Assembly: GCA_003554915.1 (NCBI GenBank)
Contig: PWHM01000064.1
Location: 1 to 10,127, forward strand
DNA length: 10,127 nt
Source: Candidatus Nealsoniibacteriota bacterium
GTDB lineage: Bacteria > Patescibacteriota > Minisyncoccia > Minisyncoccales > PWPS01
Direction: 5' to 3'
Both the position numbers and the translations under genes were made by a program. Position 1 is the first letter of the stretch. Every line of letters begins with the position of its first letter. Below, in pieces: positions 5,856-10,127 of this stretch. The notes beneath the pieces are model-generated. The model worked only from the letters and a program-made list of their open reading frames with translations, ran no database searches and had not been told where the DNA came from.

Positions 5856-6899
5856 ATGAAAAAGACAATCAAATTTTTAGTTGCTCTCGGTTTGGGATCA
5901 GTTCTTTTTTATTTTGTAATTCGTAGAGCGGGACTGGGAACTGTAAAAGAGGCTTCGAGCCTCTTTTTTAGTTCAAGTGGGCTGATCATAGTGGCCATAA
6001 CCCTCCTGATCGCTTTAGTGGGAGTTATAAGATGGAAAGTTGTTTTGGGATGCCAAGGAGAAAAAAGAAAAATTTCCGAACTTCTCGGAATTTGGGTTAT
6101 CGGTTATTCCATAGACTATCTTACTCCCGTCTCTCTTTTCGGTGGAGAGGCCTTGAGGGTTTATTTAACCGGAAAGACACTGGGAATAAATTGGGAAAAA
6201 AGTTTTTCCTCGGTGATAATCGACAAAATCCTTGACGGAACTTTTCATCTAATATTCATAGTAGCCGGAGTGGCGGTCTTTCTCAGTTACGGAGATTTCC
6301 CCGAGATTTGGATTTTTTGGATTGTGGTTTTTACCGTTTTAGCCCTGACGGTCGTTTTAACTCTTTTTTACTCTCGAGCGATAGGAAAAAAAAGCATACT
6401 GCTTTTAATATTGGGCCTTTTCGGTCTGGAGAAAGCACAAGTTAAGGCGACCAAGAACGGAGAATTCATATTCAACACCGAAGGAAACGTGATGAGATTC
6501 TTTTCTCCCCGACAGGCCTTTTTTTGGAAAGGGGTACTCCTTAGCTTTTTACGGCACGCCTTAATTTATCTGAGAGCTTTCGTTTTGATTCTTTTGCTGG
6601 TGGGAACGATGGAGCCGATCAAGGCGATCGCCGTCCAAGGGCTTGCTTATCTTTCCCTGCTTCTTCCGCTCCCCGCCGGATTGGGTGGGCTGGAGGCCAT
6701 TTCCGCCTTCGGTTTCGAAACCTTGCATTTCGGTTTTGAAAAGGGTACGGTTTTCGGAATGACCTGGAGAGCTGCTGATTTGGCGATCTGCTTTTTGGGA
6801 ATCTTTTTCGGAATTAAAATAACTTTGAAATTATTTAAATTGAGAATATTTAATTTTATTGATAAACTCTTTAAAAGAGGCGAGGGACGTAGGTTATGA
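5856..6899 (+). CDS. Lysylphosphatidylglycerol synthase/UPF0104-type multi-pass membrane protein
   Basis: The 347-residue, Lys/Arg-balanced protein has about eight hydrophobic segments and fits the LPG_synthase_TM (UPF0104, AglD2-like) family. Seen motifs are GYSIDYLTP-x-SLFGGEALR (83-101), the family's conserved Pro/Gly-Gly-Glu-x-x-Arg element; DKILDG (123-128), the usual D/E-R-x-x-D site; and LPLPAGLGGLEA (270-281), the Gly-rich re-entrant motif with a conserved Glu. Members span the N-terminal flippase-like half of MprF; this one lacks the aminoacyltransferase half, so lipid or glycolipid movement across the membrane is the likelier role. It starts 6 nt after the metalloprotease stop without a clear SD, suggesting translational coupling, and its TGA overlaps the next ATG. 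Possible neighbours in function are the envelope proteins around it. Confidence 0.88.
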   Translation: MKKTIKFLVALGLGSVLFYFVIRRAGLGTVKEASSLFFSSSGLIIVAITLLIALVGVIRWKVVLGCQGEKRKISELLGIWVIGYSIDYLTPVSLFGGEALRVYLTGKTLGINWEKSFSSVIIDKILDGTFHLIFIVAGVAVFLSYGDFPEIWIFWIVVFTVLALTVVLTLFYSRAIGKKSILLLILGLFGLEKAQVKATKNGEFIFNTEGNVMRFFSPRQAFFWKGVLLSFLRHALIYLRAFVLILLLVGTMEPIKAIAVQGLAYLSLLLPLPAGLGGLEAISAFGFETLHFGFEKGTVFGMTWRAADLAICFLGIFFGIKITLKLFKLRIFNFIDKLFKRGEGRRL

Positions 6900-7921
6900 A
6901 TTTACCGATTGATAAAAAAATGAAAAACCAAAAAATAATCTTTATTTTAGTCGCCGTACTCCTAATAGTGGGAGCCGCTTATTATCTTTGGGGTGGAGGG
7001 TTGCTTTCTCCGGAAGAGGTCTTGATGGAAGCTCATCGAAACACGGCCGAACTTGATTCTTATACCCTGGATGTGGAAATGGAAACCGATATTTTGAGTG
7101 CCGAGGGAGAGAGCTTGGGAAATGTTTCGGCTGCCGGAAGTATGGATATAGATGAAATTAAGAAAGCCGGACGGGGAGATATCGATATTGAATATGCGGC
7201 TTTTTCCATCGGAAGCTCTTTTGTTTATGTTGATGATGATTTTTACGGAAAAATAAACACCATGCCCATAACGCTGGTAAGTTTACTGGGGGAAAATTTA
7301 ACGGATCAGTGGATTTTAGTTATGGAAGACGTTTTAGAAACCGCTGATGATTTTTTGGCCGAAAAGATGACTGAGGCCGATATGGAGCCGAAAACGGCAG
7401 GCGAAATGATCACTGAGTTCAAGGAACTCGAAGAGGCATTTTTAAAAAAGAAAGCTTTTACGATAGAGGAAGTAAAGACCACTCAGTTAAACGGGGTAAG
7501 TGTTGATAGATATAAAATAAACTACAAAGCGGATGAATTAATGGAACTTTATTTTGAAATGGATTCTTATGTTTATATTGTGAATGAACTTCTCGAATTG
7601 TCCGAAGAAGACAGGAAGGAAGTAAGAGAGGAGGTCGAGAAATATTTTGAAGAGGTGGAAGTTTACGTCTACACGGACGGAGAATATATTTTGAGAGAAA
7701 GAACCGAGTCGGTTACTGACATAACGCAGGAAGTTGAGGAAATGATGGAGGCCGAAGGAATGGAAGAACGTGCCGGACAAATACCGATCAAGTCGGCTGT
7801 ATCCATAACTGTGGACTACGGCAATTTTAATGAAAAGTTCATCATCGAGCCGCCGGAAGAATTCATGGGTCGGGAAGAAGCAATGGAAAAGATCGAGCTC
7901 TCTCCACTTCTGACGCAGTAA
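6896..7921 (+). CDS. Membrane-anchored LolA/LppX-like acidic protein, copy 1
   Basis: The 341-residue protein has one N-terminal membrane segment (about 14-31) and a long exported domain, with no lipobox Cys. The domain shows beta-strand-rich features of the LolA/LppX/LprG-like superfamily: an early SYTLDVEME strand after a helix, a YGK turn (117-119), a QWILV strand, a hydrophilic helical insert (about 145-190), and a late TDGEYILRE strand (260-268) followed by a final Asn-Phe strand. Such proteins bind lipids or act as envelope scaffolds; that role is inference. It shares order and motifs with the protein at 8012. Net charge is about -48 by hand count. The ATG overlaps the flippase-like stop (ATGA) and follows GAGGG (6882-6886), so the pair is translationally coupled; Met9 is an alternative start. 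Confidence 0.7.
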   Translation: MNLPIDKKMKNQKIIFILVAVLLIVGAAYYLWGGGLLSPEEVLMEAHRNTAELDSYTLDVEMETDILSAEGESLGNVSAAGSMDIDEIKKAGRGDIDIEYAAFSIGSSFVYVDDDFYGKINTMPITLVSLLGENLTDQWILVMEDVLETADDFLAEKMTEADMEPKTAGEMITEFKELEEAFLKKKAFTIEEVKTTQLNGVSVDRYKINYKADELMELYFEMDSYVYIVNELLELSEEDRKEVREEVEKYFEEVEVYVYTDGEYILRERTESVTDITQEVEEMMEAEGMEERAGQIPIKSAVSITVDYGNFNEKFIIEPPEEFMGREEAMEKIELSPLLTQ

Positions 7922-7973
7922 AAAATAAGCTTCCATTGGGGAAGGGATTAAACTTTTATTTTTTACTTGGGGA

Positions 7974-7982
7974 TGCTACAAT
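7974..7982 (+). promoter_or_regulatory. Extended -10 promoter of LolA/LppX-like copy 2
   Basis: TGC followed by TACAAT (7977-7982) forms an extended -10, with no good -35. The leader to the ATG at 8012 holds no SD and resembles that of the serpin gene (see the leader finding). Confidence 0.6.
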
Positions 7983-8011
7983 AAAAGTAGTTATAAGTTA
8001 AGAAAACATAT

Positions 8012-8998
8012 ATGAAAAAAATAATAGTCGTATTGGCGGTTTTCATAATTGCCTTCGGGGGAGTTTATTACTTTTTGGGAGAAGACTTGACTCCTGAAGA
8101 AGAAATAATACTCGGAGTGCAAAATTTATTCAGAGCCGAGTCGATGACGGTGACCGGTGAACTTGATGGAGAGTTCGAAGACCAAGCTACCGGAGAAAGG
8201 TTCGGAGTTAATCTTTCGGCGGTAAGTGATTTGATGCTTCCCGAGGCATTTCAAGCGGACCTCGACGGTAGTGTAGCTATGGAAGGAATGCAGTTTATGG
8301 GAAGCGGCTCCGTGATTTATGTCGAAAATAATTTATACGGAAAAGTTGAAGAAATGCCCCAAATTCCCTTCATGCCGATGGGTGATGAATTCGTTGGTCA
8401 ATATATTATTTTGGAAGAAGATATAGATTGGAAACGGGAAATGGATCAAGAATTGGACGAGACTTTTGAAGAGACCGATATAGACCCGGAAACTTTTAAG
8501 GAAATTGCAATGGAATCTTTTGAAAAGAGTTGGGAATTGAATGTTTTGGAAATTACGGAAACGGTTTCCGACGAAGTGTCCGGTAGAAGCACTCGAAAAC
8601 ACACCGTGGCAATCAATCTCGAAAACCTTCCACAGCTGGTTGAAGAAATGGTCAGAGAGTATCAAGAATTAATCACCTATGATGAAGAGGAGCTGGAAGA
8701 GGCTATAGAGGAAATGGAAGAAGAGATAGCGGAATACAGGGAAGAAATTGATGAAGATGCGTTGGAGTTTCAAGTATGGACGGATGGAGAATATATTCTA
8801 AAAGTGGAGTTTGAATTTGACGGAACAGTGGAAGAAACCGAAACCTCTTTTACTTTCAGTCTTGAGTTTGAAAACTTCGGACAGGATTTGGAGATAACCG
8901 CTCCCGAAAATTACATTACGGAAGAAGAATTGCAAGAAATGATGATGCCTTCCATAGAAGCTCCCGGAATGGAAATGGAAGAGCTTCAAATGTATTGA
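8012..8998 (+). CDS. Membrane-anchored LolA/LppX-like extremely acidic protein, copy 2
   Basis: The 328-residue protein is a diverged paralogue of the 6896 product. It has an N-terminal membrane segment (about 3-21), a beta-rich exported domain, YGK at 109-111, the TDGEYIL strand at 257-263 and a final Phe-rich strand. Corresponding blocks occur in the same order. Between them, residues 224-252 form an almost uninterrupted Glu-rich helix, likely a coiled coil. I count 88 Asp+Glu and 15 Lys+Arg, net about -73, more acidic than copy 1. The tail (about 305-328) is Met/Glu-rich. No SD is seen; the ATG is the first in-frame start after a -10 element and precedes the positively charged KK of the anchor. 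The terminator at 9021 makes it likely monocistronic. It may be a surface lipid-binding or scaffolding protein, which is inference. Confidence 0.7.
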   Translation: MKKIIVVLAVFIIAFGGVYYFLGEDLTPEEEIILGVQNLFRAESMTVTGELDGEFEDQATGERFGVNLSAVSDLMLPEAFQADLDGSVAMEGMQFMGSGSVIYVENNLYGKVEEMPQIPFMPMGDEFVGQYIILEEDIDWKREMDQELDETFEETDIDPETFKEIAMESFEKSWELNVLEITETVSDEVSGRSTRKHTVAINLENLPQLVEEMVREYQELITYDEEELEEAIEEMEEEIAEYREEIDEDALEFQVWTDGEYILKVEFEFDGTVEETETSFTFSLEFENFGQDLEITAPENYITEEELQEMMMPSIEAPGMEMEELQMY

Positions 8999-9020
8999 AA
9001 GAATTGAATTTGGTTGAAAA

Positions 9021-9048
9021 GGCCCGGCTTTGCCGGGTCTTTTATTTT
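9021..9048 (+). terminator. Intrinsic terminator after LolA/LppX-like copy 2
   Basis: An 8-bp stem (9021-9028 with 9032-9039, one G-U pair) with a 3-nt loop runs into a T-rich stretch to 9048. It isolates the 8012 gene from the serpin gene. Confidence 0.88.
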
Positions 9049-9058
9049 CCCTTGTGAG

Positions 9059-9067
9059 TGATATAAT
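9059..9067 (+). promoter_or_regulatory. Extended -10 promoter of the serpin gene
   Basis: TGA followed by a perfect TATAAT (9062-9067) forms an extended -10 element just past the terminator. There is no clear -35 and no SD before the ATG at 9098. Confidence 0.7.
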
Positions 9068-9097
9068 GAAAATGATTATAAATTAAGTAAAAAAAAT

Positions 9098-10127
9098 ATG
9101 AAAAAAGCGATCGGAGTTATAATAATTATGATTATCGGATTTGGAATTTTTTATCTGGCTGACTATGATCCTTTTCCCGAAGAGGCAGAGTTCGAATTGA
9201 GAGATCCGGAAGAGTTGACTGAACTTTCTTCCGCCATGACCGATTTTTCTTTTGATAGCTTTTCAAGAATTGCCGAAGAGGATGAGAATCTGTTCATTTC
9301 ACCTTATAGCATCCATGCGGCATTGACTATGGCCTACAGAGGAGCCGACGGAGAGACCGCCGAGGAGATGGCCGCCGTCTTGGGTCTTACCGAAATGGAG
9401 CTGGAAAGATTAATGGAAGACTCTTTGGGTTTGAAGCAATATCTGGAACATTTTTCGGAAGAAAACGAGGTGGCGATCGCCAACGCCTTTTTCTTGAGAG
9501 AGGATATTCCTTTCTTGGATTCCTACAAATCGGACGGAGAAAAGTATTTTGAAGCGGAGATAGGACCGCTTCCGGAGACCGGGGAGCCGATAAACGACTG
9601 GGTTTATGAGAACACTCGAGAGAAGATAGAAGAAATTATCGACCCCGGACCGATAGATGAAGCTGTAATAGCTTATCTGGTCAACGCCATCTACTTTCAA
9701 GGAAATTGGGCTGAAGAATTCGACGAAGACAAAACCACGGAAAGGGTTTTCCGGGGAGCCGACGGAGAGACCGAAGTGGAAATGATGGAAAAGAAAGAAG
9801 TTTATCGTTACGAAGTAACAGAAAATCTACAATCGGTCACCTTGGAGTACGAGGACGGAGATTATCTTTTCCATGCCTTCATGCCCACCGATGACAGGAG
9901 TTTGACTGAGCTTTATGAAGAATTCGATTCGGAAGATTTTTCGGATATGAAACCGACAGACGAAGGCGAAATCGTTTTGCGTCTTCCGAAATTTGTTATG
10001 GAAGATGATTTGGGGCTTGTAGAAACTCTTAGAGAGATGGGGATGGAGCAGTCATTCAACAAACGGAGTGCCGATTTTTCAGAGATGGTTGATTTGGAAG
10101 CTTTGGGAATCAACGTATTCATTTCCG
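9098..10127 (+). CDS. Membrane-anchored serpin (serine protease inhibitor), 3' truncated by window
   Basis: The open frame runs 343 codons off the window end. An N-terminal hydrophobic segment (about 4-20) with no lipobox Cys suggests an inner-membrane anchor or uncleaved signal, placing the domain outside. Serpin (MEROPS I4) landmarks appear in order: NLFISPYSIHAAL (64-76) with GADGETAEEM (82-91), AIANAFFL (126-133), INDWVYENTREKI (165-177), LVNAIYFQGNW (194-204), LRLPKF (294-299) and ADFSEM (325-330). The hinge and reactive-centre loop, which decide inhibitory ability and target, should lie about 15-35 residues past the window edge. Serpins trap serine or cysteine proteases by a suicide mechanism. 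The body is very acidic, net about -61 by hand count. A 19-bp exact repeat (9341-9359 and 9755-9773) encodes GADGET twice. Promoter and terminator suggest a separate transcription unit. Confidence 0.92.
   Translation, partial: MKKAIGVIIIMIIGFGIFYLADYDPFPEEAEFELRDPEELTELSSAMTDFSFDSFSRIAEEDENLFISPYSIHAALTMAYRGADGETAEEMAAVLGLTEMELERLMEDSLGLKQYLEHFSEENEVAIANAFFLREDIPFLDSYKSDGEKYFEAEIGPLPETGEPINDWVYENTREKIEEIIDPGPIDEAVIAYLVNAIYFQGNWAEEFDEDKTTERVFRGADGETEVEMMEKKEVYRYEVTENLQSVTLEYEDGDYLFHAFMPTDDRSLTELYEEFDSEDFSDMKPTDEGEIVLRLPKFVMEDDLGLVETLREMGMEQSFNKRSADFSEMVDLEALGINVFIS

Noticed and set aside
7538..7936. Minus-strand open frame of 132 codons
   Set aside because: It mirrors the Glu-rich coding region of the LolA-like gene, giving Phe/Leu/Ser-rich translation typical of antisense shadows.
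7930..7969. Possible terminator after the 6896-7921 gene
   Set aside because: The stem has only 5 bp (7930-7934 with 7940-7944), and the T-rich stretch begins several bases later, so it is too weak to call.
1..10127. Use of the UGA-as-glycine code found in some CPR lineages
   Set aside because: Three genes end at TGA codons that fit their family lengths or terminators, and no frame needs read-through of TGA.
1..10127. CRISPR array, tRNA, rRNA or insertion sequence
   Set aside because: No regularly spaced repeats, cloverleaf-like sequences, conserved rRNA stretches, transposase motifs or terminal inverted repeats were seen; the only tandem repeat is the coding one at 2686-2925.

Overview
The window reads as a moderately AT-rich bacterial chromosome segment that uses the standard bacterial code. 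TGA is a real stop at the ends of the genes at 2578-3216, 5856-6899 and 8012-8998, so the UGA-glycine code is excluded. A secreted protein with a C-terminal peptidoglycan-binding domain, small N-terminally anchored envelope proteins, promoters without Shine-Dalgarno (SD) sites and many unrecognised small proteins suggest a Patescibacteria/CPR-type organism. This is an inference of moderate confidence. No rRNA, tRNA, CRISPR array or transposase was seen, and no gene-free stretch exceeds 300 bases.

Left part (1-3240): short, separately terminated transcription units with strong SD sites and near-consensus promoters of 16-nt spacing. A ClpP-like protease gene (33-509) is followed by a 52-residue nine-cysteine zinc-ribbon protein (524-682) and one or two intrinsic terminators. 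Next come a 195-aa protein of unknown function (955-1542) and, converging on it across a bidirectional terminator, a secreted HExxH putative metalloprotease (1591-2376, minus strand). From a divergent promoter region runs a protein with two 40-residue tandem repeats and an HNH-nuclease-like C-terminus (2578-3216); its stop codon lies in the loop of its own terminator.

Middle part (3281-7921): envelope genes. A 26-residue single-pass membrane peptide (3281-3361) and an ElyC/YdcF-type DUF218 membrane protein (3420-4130) come first. A tight operon follows: secreted zinc metalloprotease with a peptidoglycan-binding domain (4191-5849), a lysylphosphatidylglycerol-synthase-type multi-pass membrane protein (5856-6899), and a membrane-anchored LolA/LppX-like protein (6896-7921, ATGA overlap). 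Several of these genes have a -10 box only 8-9 nt before the ATG, which predicts leaderless mRNAs.

Right part (8012-10127): a second, diverged LolA/LppX-like paralogue and a membrane-anchored serpin cut by the window end just before its reactive-centre loop. Each has its own extended -10 promoter, and the two leaders look alike. Exported proteins here are strikingly acidic (hand-counted net charges about -48, -73 and -61 for the last three), suggesting an extracellular face adapted to high salt or to calcium. Taken together, 3281 onward looks like a cell-envelope and surface-proteolysis neighbourhood, and the serpin may guard the cell surface against foreign serine or cysteine proteases.
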